Source: JADJPO01 sp963724535 (GTDB lineage: Bacteria > Actinomycetota > Actinomycetes > Actinomycetales > Kineosporiaceae). Taken from it: a stretch of DNA of 64,000 nt. The DNA lies in the NCBI GenBank assembly GCA_963724535.1, contig CAVRVD010000026.1, positions 73,010 through 137,009 on the forward strand, read 5' to 3'. Below the pieces are notes generated by a model. The model was not told the origin of the DNA. It saw nothing but the letters and a program-made list of their open reading frames with translations, and searched no databases. Position 1 is the stretch's first letter. Every line of letters begins with the position of its first letter. The position numbers and the translations under genes are program-made. Positions 8,860 through 16,739 of this stretch are shown in pieces.

Positions 8860-9423
8860 ATGAGTAAAGCGGAAAGCACCGAACGTCAGATCCAGGCCTG
8901 GTTCGGCCAACGGTTGCCCGAGGAGTGGGTCGCCGCCCCGACGGAGGTGACCGTCGACCGTGAGGAGATCACGGTGATGCTCACCCTGGCCGGCCCGGAT
9001 CCGGCCGGCACCACGTCGTCCAGCCAGAGCACGTCGCCCGAGGACGGCGAACAGCTCGCGGCCGAACGGGCCGAGGCCCTGGCCGGCTACATCGCCCGCT
9101 GGCGGGAGCAGACCCGCGACGCGCGGATCGGGATCGCCCGGGAGGCCGAGCCGCGGTTCGGGCGCAAGGTCGCCTGGGGGGTGCGGGTCGGTGAGCACGC
9201 CGAGCTGTTCACCCACCTCGCCGTCCCGGTGATGACCAGGCTGCGCCAGCAGGAACGGCGGGTGCTGGACACCCTCGTCGACGCCGGGGTGGCTCGATCC
9301 CGCTCCCACGCCCTGGCCTGGTCCGTGCGCCTGGTGGGTCGGCACAGCGAGGAGTGGCTGGCCGATCTGCGCCAGGCCATGGAGGCGGTCGCCGAGGTCC
9401 GTGCCGACGGTCCGGCTGCCTGA
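8860..9423 (+). CDS. Uncharacterised protein, possible DNA-binding C-terminus
   Basis: 187 residues, soluble and mixed alpha/beta. Not assigned to a named family. The N-terminal part (to about residue 45) is predicted beta; the middle is acidic and flexible (SSSQSTSPEDGEQ); the C-terminal part (RVLDTLVDAGVARSRSHALAWSVRLV, about 138-163) has the spacing of a ribbon-helix-helix or antitoxin-like helix pair. The start is ATG 8860, fixed by the promoter spacing. The inverted repeat on its own promoter would fit autoregulation; that is inference only. Confidence 0.7.
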   Translation: MSKAESTERQIQAWFGQRLPEEWVAAPTEVTVDREEITVMLTLAGPDPAGTTSSSQSTSPEDGEQLAAERAEALAGYIARWREQTRDARIGIAREAEPRFGRKVAWGVRVGEHAELFTHLAVPVMTRLRQQERRVLDTLVDAGVARSRSHALAWSVRLVGRHSEEWLADLRQAMEAVAEVRADGPAA

Positions 9424-9459
9424 TCCCTCGCCCGTGGGCCGGGTCCGGGCGGCGCGACC

Positions 9460-10149
9460 TCAGACGGCGATCGGTCGCAGCGCCAGGCCGATGCCGACGC
9501 AGTGCGCCACGAACGCCACGACGGTCAGGGAGTGGAACACCTCGTGGAAGCCGAACCAGTGCAGCGACGGGTTCGGCCGGCGCACGGCGTAGACGATCCC
9601 GCCCACCGTGTAGAGGACGCCGCCGACCAGGGCCAGGATCAGGACGTCTGGGCGCCCACCGGCCAGGAAGTCGGGCAGGACCATGACCGCCGCCCAGCCC
9701 AGCACGATGTAGGCCGGTGTGTAGACCCAGCGGGGGGCCCGCAGCCACAGGACCCGGAACGCCACTCCGAGCGCCGCCCCGGTCCACACCACGGCGAGCA
9801 GGGTCCGCGCGGTGCTGGGCGGCAGCAGCAGGACGGCGTACGGGGTGTAGGTCCCGGCGATCACCAGGAAGATGCTGGCGTGGTCCAGGCGCTGCAGGGT
9901 GGCTGCGGCCCGCGGCCCCCAGCGGCCCCGGTGGAACACGGCGCTGGTCACGAACAGCAGGCTCGCCGTCCCGGCGAAGACCGCCACCGCCACGCGCTGG
10001 GCGGTGCCCTCGGCGATCAGGACCAGGATCACCCCGACCGCGACGGCGACCGGCGCCGTCCCGGTGTGCAGCCAGCCGCGCAGGTGGGGCTTGTCGGGCG
10101 GCGCCGGGCCATCCGCCACGGGCTGGTCCGGACCTGTGAGGTCGCTCAG
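9460..10149 (-). CDS. Hemolysin III / YqfA (PAQR) family membrane protein
   Basis: A seven-helix PAQR-type protein: repeated hydrophobic segments from HTGTAPVAVAVGVILVLIAEG to FVAHCVGIGLALRPIAV, with conserved polar residues in FHRGRWGP, RLDHASIFLVIAGTYTP and FGFHEVFHSLTVVAF (the His and Asp residues that bind zinc in this family). The start is uncertain. AGGAGG sits 5 nt before a CTG at 10149, while the nearest conventional start is GTG 10119 (219 residues). Starts further upstream are ruled out if the promoter and operators at 10203-10240 are real. Mycobacteria carry a homologue in the same neighbourhood. Physiological role is uncertain. Confidence 0.85.
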   Translation of the reverse strand: MSDLTGPDQPVADGPAPPDKPHLRGWLHTGTAPVAVAVGVILVLIAEGTAQRVAVAVFAGTASLLFVTSAVFHRGRWGPRAAATLQRLDHASIFLVIAGTYTPYAVLLLPPSTARTLLAVVWTGAALGVAFRVLWLRAPRWVYTPAYIVLGWAAVMVLPDFLAGGRPDVLILALVGGVLYTVGGIVYAVRRPNPSLHWFGFHEVFHSLTVVAFVAHCVGIGLALRPIAV

Positions 10150-10202
10150 GATCGCCTCCTGGGTCTGGTCGGCGGGCGGTCGGTCCGCCGGGCCTGCACA
10201 CG

Positions 10203-10240
10203 AGAATAGGCTACGGAAGCGTAGGTTACCGATGCGTAGG
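10203..10240 (-). promoter_or_regulatory. Tandem operator-like repeats and -10 for hemolysin III gene
   Basis: Two adjacent 15-bp units, CTACGGAAGCGTAGG (10211-10225) and TTACCGATGCGTAGG (10226-10240), agree at 12 of 15 positions. The first contains a perfect inverted repeat CTACG-gaag-CGTAG. On the minus strand TATTCT (10208-10203) is a plausible -10, so both units would sit in the -35 to -10 zone. This arrangement fits repression. Confidence 0.5.
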
Positions 10241-10381
10241 CCGAAGCTGCCGGACTCTCGTCCGTTCGTCGGAGACTGTGTGCAGATTGCGTGGAGACGG
10301 CACTGAGGGGCCTGTCGGCCCAACGGTCCGGAGTAGCGTGACCCGTACGGAATCGGGCCGACTCCGGCCGGAAGGTGCGTG

Positions 10382-11143
10382 ATGGGGCTGCGCGGTCTGC
10401 TCTACGGCGTCTACGAGCGCCGGTTGGCGGCCGGGCTGAAGCCACAGGCTCTTCCGCGTCACATCGGGGTGCTGGTCGACGGCAACCGACGATGGGCCCG
10501 CGCCTACGGCGCCGAGACCAGCGCCGGGCATCGAGCCGGGGCGGCCAACGTGCTGGAGTTCCTCGGCTGGTGCGAGGAGCTGGGCATCGAGCGGGTCACC
10601 CTGTGGCTGCTGTCCACCGACAACCTGTCCCGCCCGTCGGCGGAGCTCACCGAGCTCTACGCGATCATCGATGACCTGGTGGGGCGGATCGCGGCCACCG
10701 GGCGCTGGCGGCTGCACCCGGTGGGCTCCCTCGACCTGCTGCCGTCCGGGTTGACCCATCAGCTCAAGGAGCACGAGGACGCCACCCGCGAGCTCAAGGG
10801 TCTGCACGTCAACGTGGCCGTCGGGTACGGCGGACGTCGGGAGATCGCCGATGCGGTCCGCTCGCTGCTGCAGCAGCACGCCGCCCAGGGCACCTCGATC
10901 GAGCACCTCGCCGAGATCCTGGACGTCGAGCACATCGCCGAGCACCTGTACACCCGCGGCCAGCCCGACCCCGACCTGGTGATCCGTACCTCCGGTGAGC
11001 AGCGCCTGTCCGGCTTCCTGCTCTGGCAGAGCGCGCACAGCGAGTTCTACTTCTGCGAGGCGCTGTGGCCGGACTTCCGCAAGGTCGACTTCCTGCGAGC
11101 CCTGCGGGCCTACGCCGAGCGGGAGCGCAGGTTCGGCGGCTGA
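10382..11143 (+). CDS. Z-isoprenyl diphosphate synthase (UppS family)
   Basis: A cis-prenyltransferase of 253 residues adding isopentenyl diphosphate units in Z configuration. Family signature LVDGNRRWARAYG, with the catalytic Asp; C-terminal RTSGEQRLSGFLLWQSAHSEFYF with the conserved Arg and Ser. By position (after hemolysin III) and length it resembles Rv1086, the short-chain Z,E-farnesyl diphosphate synthase, rather than the long-chain Rv2361c. The exact chain length cannot be read from sequence. ATG 10382 is 6 nt from GGAAGG (10370-10375); GTG 10379 is too close. Confidence 0.9.
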   Translation: MGLRGLLYGVYERRLAAGLKPQALPRHIGVLVDGNRRWARAYGAETSAGHRAGAANVLEFLGWCEELGIERVTLWLLSTDNLSRPSAELTELYAIIDDLVGRIAATGRWRLHPVGSLDLLPSGLTHQLKEHEDATRELKGLHVNVAVGYGGRREIADAVRSLLQQHAAQGTSIEHLAEILDVEHIAEHLYTRGQPDPDLVIRTSGEQRLSGFLLWQSAHSEFYFCEALWPDFRKVDFLRALRAYAERERRFGG

Positions 11144-11210
11144 GGACTACCTGAAGGCAGAACCGGTGGCCAGCGGTTCAACGTGCGCCGTCGATCACCC
11201 GATACACCTC

Positions 11211-11239
11211 TTGGAGGCATGCGCACGGTGACGTAGCGT
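11211..11239 (+). promoter_or_regulatory. Promoter upstream of phoH2
   Basis: -35 TTGGAG (11211-11216), a spacer of exactly 17 nt, and -10 TAGCGT (11234-11239). This gives a 5' leader of about 65 nt before the phoH2 GTG. Confidence 0.5.
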
Positions 11240-11310
11240 TCTCTACCGGTGCCGACCGCGCCAACGGTGACACAACGGACGCCGCGTCCGCGTGGCGGAG
11301 GGGAGTCGCA

Positions 11311-12645
11311 GTGGCCCATACCCGCCGTCCCGTCAGTCCTACGGTCCGTACCCTGCCGCAGCGCACGTTCGTGCTGGACACCTCGGTGCTGCTGGCCGAC
11401 CCTCGGGCGATCACCCGGTTCGCCGAGCACGAGGTGGTGCTGCCCGTTGTGGTGGTGATCGAGCTGGAGGCCAAGCGGCACCACCCGGAGCTGGGGTACT
11501 TCGCGCGGCAGGCGCTGCGCAACCTCGACGACCTGCGCCTGCAGCATGGGCGCCTGGACGCCCCGATCCCGATCGGGACGGCGGGCGGCCTGCTGCGGGT
11601 CGAGCTCAACCACGCCGACCCGGCAGTGCTGCCGGCCGGATTCCGGTTGGGGGACAACGACAGTCGGATCCTCGCGGTGGCGCGTAGCCTGGCCGCCGAC
11701 GGTCGGGATGTCACCCTGGTCAGCAAGGACCTGCCGATGCGGCTGAAGGCCTCGGCGATGGGCCTGGAGGTCGAGGAGTACGAGCCGGAGAGCCCGGTCG
11801 ACAGCGGGTGGACGGGGATGGCCGAGCTGGAGATCTCGGCCGAGGCGATGGCCAGCCTCTACGCCGAGCAGGGCCTGGAGATCGCTGAGGCCAAGGACCT
11901 GCCCTGTCATACCGGCCTGGTGCTGCTCTCCCCGCGCGGCTCGGCGCTGGGCCGGGTGATCCCGGACAAGCAGGTGCGGCTGGTGCGCGGCGATCGGGAC
12001 GTGTTCGGCGTCCACGGTCGCAGCGCCGAGCAGCGGGTGGCCGTCGAGCTACTGCTCGACCCGGAGATCGGGATCGTCTCCCTCGGTGGCCGCGCCGGGA
12101 CGGGCAAGTCCGCTCTGGCGCTGTGCGCCGGCCTGGAGGCGGTGATGGAGCGCCGCCAGCACCGCAAGGTGATGGTGTTCCGGCCGTTATACGCCGTCGG
12201 TGGCCAGGAGCTGGGGTACCTGCCCGGCTCCGAGGCCGAGAAGATGAACCCCTGGGCGCAGGCCGTCTTCGACACCCTCGGGGCACTGGTCTCCCAGGAG
12301 GTCGTCGAGGAGGTCATCGACCGCGGGATGCTCGAGGTGCTGCCCCTGACCCACATTCGCGGCCGGTCGCTGCATGACGCCTATGTGGTCGTCGACGAGG
12401 CGCAGTCGCTGGAGCGCAACGTGCTGCTGACGGTGCTGTCCCGGGTGGGCCAGAACAGTCGTGTCGTGCTCACCCACGACGTCGCCCAGCGGGACAACCT
12501 GCGGGTCGGTCGGTACGACGGCGTGGCCGCGGTGATCGAGGCGCTCAAGGGCCATCCGCTGTTCGCCCATGTCACCCTGACCCGCTCGGAGCGTTCGCCG
12601 GTGGCCGCCCTGGTCACCGAGATGCTCGAGGGTCTGGACGGCTGA
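11311..12645 (+). CDS. phoH2: PIN-PhoH fusion protein PhoH2 (RNase/RNA helicase)
   Basis: 444 residues. The N-terminal PIN RNase domain starts FVLDTSVLLADP, with acidic residues at IELEAKRHH and GDNDSRILAVA. The C-terminal PhoH ATPase has Walker A GRAGTGKSALAL and Walker B VVVDEAQSLE. The mycobacterial counterpart (Rv1095) unwinds and cuts RNA in an ATP-dependent manner and acts with a small upstream antitoxin, PhoAT. No convincing antitoxin ORF is visible upstream here. The GTG start follows GGAGGGGAG. The last residues run to ALVTEMLEGLDG. Confidence 0.93.
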   Translation: MAHTRRPVSPTVRTLPQRTFVLDTSVLLADPRAITRFAEHEVVLPVVVVIELEAKRHHPELGYFARQALRNLDDLRLQHGRLDAPIPIGTAGGLLRVELNHADPAVLPAGFRLGDNDSRILAVARSLAADGRDVTLVSKDLPMRLKASAMGLEVEEYEPESPVDSGWTGMAELEISAEAMASLYAEQGLEIAEAKDLPCHTGLVLLSPRGSALGRVIPDKQVRLVRGDRDVFGVHGRSAEQRVAVELLLDPEIGIVSLGGRAGTGKSALALCAGLEAVMERRQHRKVMVFRPLYAVGGQELGYLPGSEAEKMNPWAQAVFDTLGALVSQEVVEEVIDRGMLEVLPLTHIRGRSLHDAYVVVDEAQSLERNVLLTVLSRVGQNSRVVLTHDVAQRDNLRVGRYDGVAAVIEALKGHPLFAHVTLTRSERSPVAALVTEMLEGLDG

Positions 12646-13168
12646 GGCTGACCGGGGCGGGTCGCCAGGAGACACCGGCTAAACGCACCAGACTCACCTG
12701 TCCGGCGTCCTCGGCGCCATCGGCCGATCGCCCGACCCAACACCCCGCGTAGTGTCACGGAGGCGTAACGGCACCGACGCCACCGGGCACCAGATGGCCG
12801 TGGCCGTTCGATGCGGCGCCGCCCTGACGGCCTGGCTCGCGGGCCGCCACGGGCAACACGGCTGTGACAGATGGTGTTCAAGAGGTGAGGGTTAACGTCA
12901 ACGCAGCGTGCTCGGCGGCGGAGCGCGCACCCCCTATGAGCAGCCTAATCACCCTTAGGGTTTGGTTAGGCTGGTCACCTAGTGTGCTGTGGCGTTTGTC
13001 ACATATATATACCCTGAGTGACAGCGCACCGTCATATCATCACGATGTGCAGAGGTTCACCGGATCGCCCATAGACCTGGCGCGTCGGAGCGGACATCTT
13101 TGCCACGACACGTCCGAGTAGGGACGCCGCTGGGCTCCCTGCCGAGCGGTTTCGGGAGAAGGGAAGAC
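12646..13168 (+). promoter_or_regulatory. Gene-free 523-nt region before lytic-protein gene
   Basis: No plausible coding frame. It holds two symmetric elements. One is AGCCTAA (12942-12948) matched by TTAGGCT (12966-12972). The other is TGTCAC (12997-13002) matched by GTGACA (13018-13023), around an unusually AT-rich run ATATATATA (13003-13011). TTGTCA at 12996-13001 could serve as a -35. Long upstream regions of this kind are common before resuscitation-factor and lytic-transglycosylase genes. I found no c-di-AMP riboswitch core in it. Confidence 0.4.
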
Positions 13169-14446
13169 GTGACAGATCGCGGCGACACGGCGGCCCGGGT
13201 TCGCCCAGGAGTCCCGTTCATGGTCCCCACGGTTTCTTCCCCGACCGTTTCCGTCTCCGGTCAGCTGGCCGGCACGCCGGCGAGCGCCCCGGCCACGGCG
13301 GTGCTCGACCTGCCGTCCTGGATCGCCGAGTCGCCGCGCCGCACCCGGCGCGCGGCGCGGGACCCGGAGAGCCTCTTCGCCCCCGTCGTGGCCCCGACGG
13401 GGCCGTACACCCCCGGACTGGGCCATGCCTTCGGCCCGGGGCGCAGGATCCCCCGCACGGATGACCGGGCCGCTCGCGCAGAGCCGGGCACCGGGAACCA
13501 GGGCGAGCGCTGGTGGCAGTCGCCGACCTACGTCGAGCTGCAGCGCGCCGTCGACGCCGTCTTCGAGGACGTGGCCGATGCGCCGACGCCGCCCGTCGAG
13601 CTGATCCGCCCCTACATCGAGCACTCCGACAGCGAGTCGGTCTGGGCCGGCGTGGGGGTGGTGCCACCGCCGACCCCGGTCGCCGGGATCGCGGACCCCT
13701 CTCGTTCGCTCAGCGGTTCCCTGCCGACCCGGCGACAGCTGCGTGAGCAGCGCCGGGCCGAGCAGTCGGCCCGGACCGCCGCGCGCAACCGCCTGGCCAA
13801 GGGCGGGGTGCTGGCGGTGGCCATGTTCGGTGCGGTCGCCACGCAGGCCCCCCAGGCGCTCCACGACCGGCTGTTCGGCGGCTCGACCACCACGACGACC
13901 CTCGACCCGGCTGCCGCGGCTCTGGACCTGACGGCCCCCGGGCGGCCGGTGGACACCTCCGCCCTGCCGCGCGATGGCGTCGAGCAGACCCTGCGTGAGC
14001 AGTTGCTCAAGGAGCACCAGGTGCAGCGGGTCAGCGAGGCTGCCCAGTCCGCCGGTGGCGTCCTGGTCGCGGTGGCGAAGGCGCAGGCGGCCACCGACCA
14101 GGCGGCCCGCCAGGCTGCGCTGGCCAGGGCCACGCGAGAGGCTCAGCGCAACCCCACGGCCCTGGCCCGGATCATGGTCGCCGAGCGTGGCTGGTCCTCG
14201 GGGCAGTACTCGTGCCTGGTGTCGCTGTGGAAGAAGGAGTCCAACTGGAAGTACCGGGCGAGCAACCCCAGCTCGGGCGCCTACGGCATCCCGCAGTCAC
14301 TGCCGGGCTCGAAGATGGCCTCGGCCGGCTCGGACTGGCGCACCAACCCCGCGACCCAGATCGAGTGGGGCCTGGGCTACATCGCCGACCGGTACGGCAC
14401 CCCCTGCGCCGCCTGGGCCCACAGCGGACGCGTCAACTGGTACTGA
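13169..14446 (+). CDS. Lytic transglycosylase-like cell-wall protein with long N-terminal extension
   Basis: 425 residues. A hydrophilic, charged N-terminal region (about 1-205) rich in Pro and Arg precedes one hydrophobic segment (about 212-228, GVLAVAMFGAVATQAP), then a Thr/Ala-rich stalk and a C-terminal SLT-like domain (about 338-425). In that domain WKKESNWKY carries the candidate catalytic Glu, and YSCLVSLW and GTPCAAW supply a probable disulfide. A cytoplasmic arm plus anchored enzyme is inferred. GTG 13169 is preceded by GAGAAGGGAAGAC; the frame upstream to 13100 lacks a good site. The last 70 codons are almost identical to those of the gene at 14816. Confidence 0.8.
   Translation: MTDRGDTAARVRPGVPFMVPTVSSPTVSVSGQLAGTPASAPATAVLDLPSWIAESPRRTRRAARDPESLFAPVVAPTGPYTPGLGHAFGPGRRIPRTDDRAARAEPGTGNQGERWWQSPTYVELQRAVDAVFEDVADAPTPPVELIRPYIEHSDSESVWAGVGVVPPPTPVAGIADPSRSLSGSLPTRRQLREQRRAEQSARTAARNRLAKGGVLAVAMFGAVATQAPQALHDRLFGGSTTTTTLDPAAAALDLTAPGRPVDTSALPRDGVEQTLREQLLKEHQVQRVSEAAQSAGGVLVAVAKAQAATDQAARQAALARATREAQRNPTALARIMVAERGWSSGQYSCLVSLWKKESNWKYRASNPSSGAYGIPQSLPGSKMASAGSDWRTNPATQIEWGLGYIADRYGTPCAAWAHSGRVNWY
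14204..14412 (+). repeat. Near-identical 209-bp repeat, copy 1 (inside lytic-protein gene)
   Basis: This stretch matches 15281-15489 with two mismatches by eye, both changing the residue (Lys to Glu, Ile to Val). Synonymous positions are the same throughout. It encodes the catalytic SLT-like domain. Similarity drops sharply on both sides. Confidence 0.9.
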
Positions 14447-14815
14447 AGCCGGGGACCGCGAGCCGGTCGCCGGTGGTTGTCGTGGTTGAGCAGCATGACG
14501 AGTGCCACAGGCCCCCTGGGCAGTAAACGCTTCACGCGCGGTGCCGTTCTCATCGTTACCTTTCTGTGACCTTGGGCATATCTGTCACCCCAGGGTGACG
14601 ATTGCGCGCGTCCTATCACTCTGTGTCACTAGGCACTTTGCCTGGCCCGGGGCTGCTTGACAGCGTGGTCGAGGTCGTCGTGCCGACCGAGCCGGACCCG
14701 GCTGCGCCCGGGCAACCGCCGGCACCGCCGACGGCCGGTCGACAGCGACGTCGGCGGGGGGACCCGAAGCACCGTCGTCTCTGCCCGGCAGGGCCAGAAA
14801 GGTGAGCCGTCCTCG
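14447..14815 (+). promoter_or_regulatory. Intergenic region between the two lytic-protein genes
   Basis: 369 nt without a supported gene. It contains a perfect inverted repeat GTCACCC-ca-GGGTGAC (14584-14599), an operator or hairpin. TGTGACCTT and TGTGTCACT nearby share the TGTCAC/GTGACA theme seen upstream of the paralogue. Downstream of it the sequence is GC-rich and could fold. It lacks the conserved c-di-AMP riboswitch segments. Confidence 0.4.
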
Positions 14816-15523
14816 ATGAGGATCTCCTTCCTCCGTACGTCCTTCGTTCGCTCAGTGACGTGGTCGCCGAGGCGAGTGACCCTGCGCCACGCCGTCCCGC
14901 TGGCGTCCCTGGTCGCCGTGGTCGCTCTGACCGGCGGTGCCGTCACCGTCTCCCAGGAGCAGACCCGCCAGGCCCGGACCGACCTGGTCGGTGGTGGTGG
15001 GCAGACGGTGGCCGACGGCACCCAGCTGGCCGAGGTGCTCGGTGCCGAGCGGTCCGCGGTCTTCGAACGGGCCAGTCGTGGCGGCCTGCGGGTCGAGGCG
15101 CCCAGTGGGGTCGACCGGCCCGCCGGGCGGGTGCCCGAGCCGGCGCTGAAGCGGGCCGCCCCGAGGACCCCGGACGGCAGCGAGACGCCCGCGGGGAGTC
15201 GGACCGCTCCTCCAACGACCCCGACGCGGGCGAAGGCCGCGGCCAAGGCGATGGTTGCTGCCCGTGGCTGGAGCTCGAGCCAGTACTCGTGCCTGGTGTC
15301 GCTGTGGGAGAAGGAGTCCAACTGGAAGTACCGGGCGAGCAACCCCAGCTCGGGCGCCTACGGCATCCCGCAGTCACTGCCGGGCTCGAAGATGGCCTCG
15401 GCCGGCTCGGACTGGCGCACCAACCCCGCGACCCAGATCGAGTGGGGCCTGGGCTACGTCGCCGACCGGTACGGCACCCCCTGCGCCGCTTGGTCGCACA
15501 GCAAGGCGAAGAACTGGTACTGA
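14816..15523 (+). CDS. Secreted or anchored lytic transglycosylase-like protein
   Basis: 235 residues. The N-terminus MRISFLRTSFVR, then a hydrophobic stretch (about 26-45, VPLASLVAVVALTGGAVTV) acts as signal or anchor. A linker with Pro/Thr follows, then an SLT-like C-terminal domain (about 150-235) with WEKESNWKY and the paired cysteines. ATG 14816 follows AGAAAGGTGAG. It is a shorter paralogue of the upstream gene: the N-terminal parts are unrelated, while the catalytic domains are nearly identical. Peptidoglycan is the likely substrate. Actual glycosidase activity is not demonstrated by motif alone. Confidence 0.82.
   Translation: MRISFLRTSFVRSVTWSPRRVTLRHAVPLASLVAVVALTGGAVTVSQEQTRQARTDLVGGGGQTVADGTQLAEVLGAERSAVFERASRGGLRVEAPSGVDRPAGRVPEPALKRAAPRTPDGSETPAGSRTAPPTTPTRAKAAAKAMVAARGWSSSQYSCLVSLWEKESNWKYRASNPSSGAYGIPQSLPGSKMASAGSDWRTNPATQIEWGLGYVADRYGTPCAAWSHSKAKNWY
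15281..15489 (+). repeat. Near-identical 209-bp repeat, copy 2
   Basis: Second copy of the 14204-14412 block, offset by 1077 nt in the same orientation. Such direct repeats can recombine with each other, which would fuse the two genes and delete about 1.1 kb. Confidence 0.9.
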
Positions 15524-15570
15524 CCCGCTGCACGCTGCTCAGTGAGGTTGGGCCTGGCACTGTGGACGTC

Positions 15571-16053
15571 ATGCTCAGGAAGCCGACGCCCTCCGACGGC
15601 TTGGTCCTGGCCCAGTTCGTCGCCATCGGCGGCGTCGTGCTGTGGCCCGGTGAGCCGCTGTGGGCGCTGCCGGGGGTCGTCCGATACACGTCGCTGGTCG
15701 TGGTGCTGGCCGGTCTCCTGCTCGGCGCGGCCGCACTGGTGGCGCTGGGGCGGGACCTGACCCCGTTCGTCGACCCTCCGGCCGGTGCGGGGCTGCGGAC
15801 CACAGGTCCGTACGCGCTCAGCCGCAACCCGATCTACGCCGGGCTGCTGCTGGCCGCCGTCGGCTGGGCCGTGCTCCGCGCCCGTCCCGAGCCGGCAGTG
15901 GCGGCTGGGCTGCTGGCCGCGGTGCTGCACGTCAAGATCGGTGTTGAGACGCGTCGGCTCGGCCACCGGTTCGGGGCCGACTATCAGGACTACCAGTCCC
16001 GGGTGCCGCGGCTGCTCGGGTTGCCCCGCCGGGGTCAGCGGACGGCGAGGTAG
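15571..16053 (+). CDS. Isoprenylcysteine carboxyl methyltransferase-family membrane protein
   Basis: 160 residues with three to four membrane helices. The C-terminal signature LRTTGPYALSRNPIYAGLLL followed by VKIGVETRRLGHRFGADYQDYQSRVPRLLG is that of the ICMT/PEMT-like family, which uses S-adenosylmethionine at the membrane. Bacterial members mostly have no known substrate. ATG 15571 is chosen; an in-frame GTG lies 9 nt upstream. It is convergent with the methyltransferase on the opposite strand, and their ends overlap by 19 nt. Confidence 0.8.
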   Translation: MLRKPTPSDGLVLAQFVAIGGVVLWPGEPLWALPGVVRYTSLVVVLAGLLLGAAALVALGRDLTPFVDPPAGAGLRTTGPYALSRNPIYAGLLLAAVGWAVLRARPEPAVAAGLLAAVLHVKIGVETRRLGHRFGADYQDYQSRVPRLLGLPRRGQRTAR

Positions 16054-16739
16054 ATCGCGTACTGCACCGCCCGCCCGTCCCGGTGGACGTCGAGCAGCAC
16101 CTCCGCGCACGGCCGTCCGGTCAGGCGGGTCAGTCGTTCAGCCAGCTCGCGCTCGCGCTGGGCGGCCCAGATTCCCAGCAGGCCACCGGGGCGCAGCGCG
16201 TGTAGCGCAGCGGTGAGCAGTCCGGCGGCGTAGACGGTCTCGTTGCCGGGGTGGATCAGGAAGCTCGGTCCGTTGTCGACGTCGAGCAGCACCGCGTCCA
16301 CGCCGCCGGGCGGCAGAGCCGGCACGGCGTCCAGCACGTCGGCGACCTCGACGCGGACCCGGGGGTCAGCCAGAGCCGACCCGGCCGCCGGGACCAACCC
16401 GGCGCGGGCCCAGTCGACCACCACCTGGTGCAGCTCCACCACGTGGACGCTGGCCACCCTCGGGTCGGCGAGCAGGCGCTGCGCGGTGAAGCCGAGGCCG
16501 AGACCGCCGACCACGACGTGCCACCCGGCGTCCGGCTCCGGCGGGGCCAGCCGCTGCAGCACCAGCGTGGCGAGGGCCCGCTCGGTGCTGACGTCGACGG
16601 TGTCCATCGCGAACACCCCGTCGACCACGAGCTCGAGGACGTCGCCGCGGCGGCGCAGGGCCAGCTCGCCGCGCGCCGTGCGGGCCCGGGCGAGCTCGAC
16701 CGGTCGGTCCGCGTCCGGCGCGGCCGCCGTGACGCTCAC
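16035..16739 (-). CDS. Spermidine synthase-like SAM-dependent enzyme
   Basis: 234 residues with a Rossmann methyltransferase fold of the spermidine-synthase type: VVVGGLGLGFTAQRLL (SAM loop), VHVVELHQVVVDWAR (acidic end of strand 2), and VDAVLLDVDNGP (catalytic region). N-terminal beta strands (GELALRRRGDVLELVVDGVFAMDT) match the usual small domain. Many actinobacterial members lack the diamine-binding residues and have no known substrate, so polyamine synthesis is not claimed. The GTG start shares GTGA with the carbonic anhydrase stop, so the two form an operon. Confidence 0.78.
   Translation of the reverse strand: MSVTAAAPDADRPVELARARTARGELALRRRGDVLELVVDGVFAMDTVDVSTERALATLVLQRLAPPEPDAGWHVVVGGLGLGFTAQRLLADPRVASVHVVELHQVVVDWARAGLVPAAGSALADPRVRVEVADVLDAVPALPPGGVDAVLLDVDNGPSFLIHPGNETVYAAGLLTAALHALRPGGLLGIWAAQRERELAERLTRLTGRPCAEVLLDVHRDGRAVQYAIYLAVR

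Noticed and set aside
9502..10209. Plus-strand ORF over hemolysin III
   Set aside because: It is the antisense of a well-supported membrane protein gene and is rich in Gln/His/Arg as expected for a shadow frame.
11249..11458. ORF that could be a PhoAT-like antitoxin before phoH2
   Set aside because: It starts 9 nt after a -10 but overlaps phoH2 by almost 150 nt and its later part is a shadow of that gene; no similarity to PhoAT is visible.
12646..13168. c-di-AMP (ydaO) riboswitch before the lytic-protein genes
   Set aside because: Expected from the gene type, but the conserved segments around GACAGCTAACC and GGGGTGAAT are not present here or at 14447-14815.
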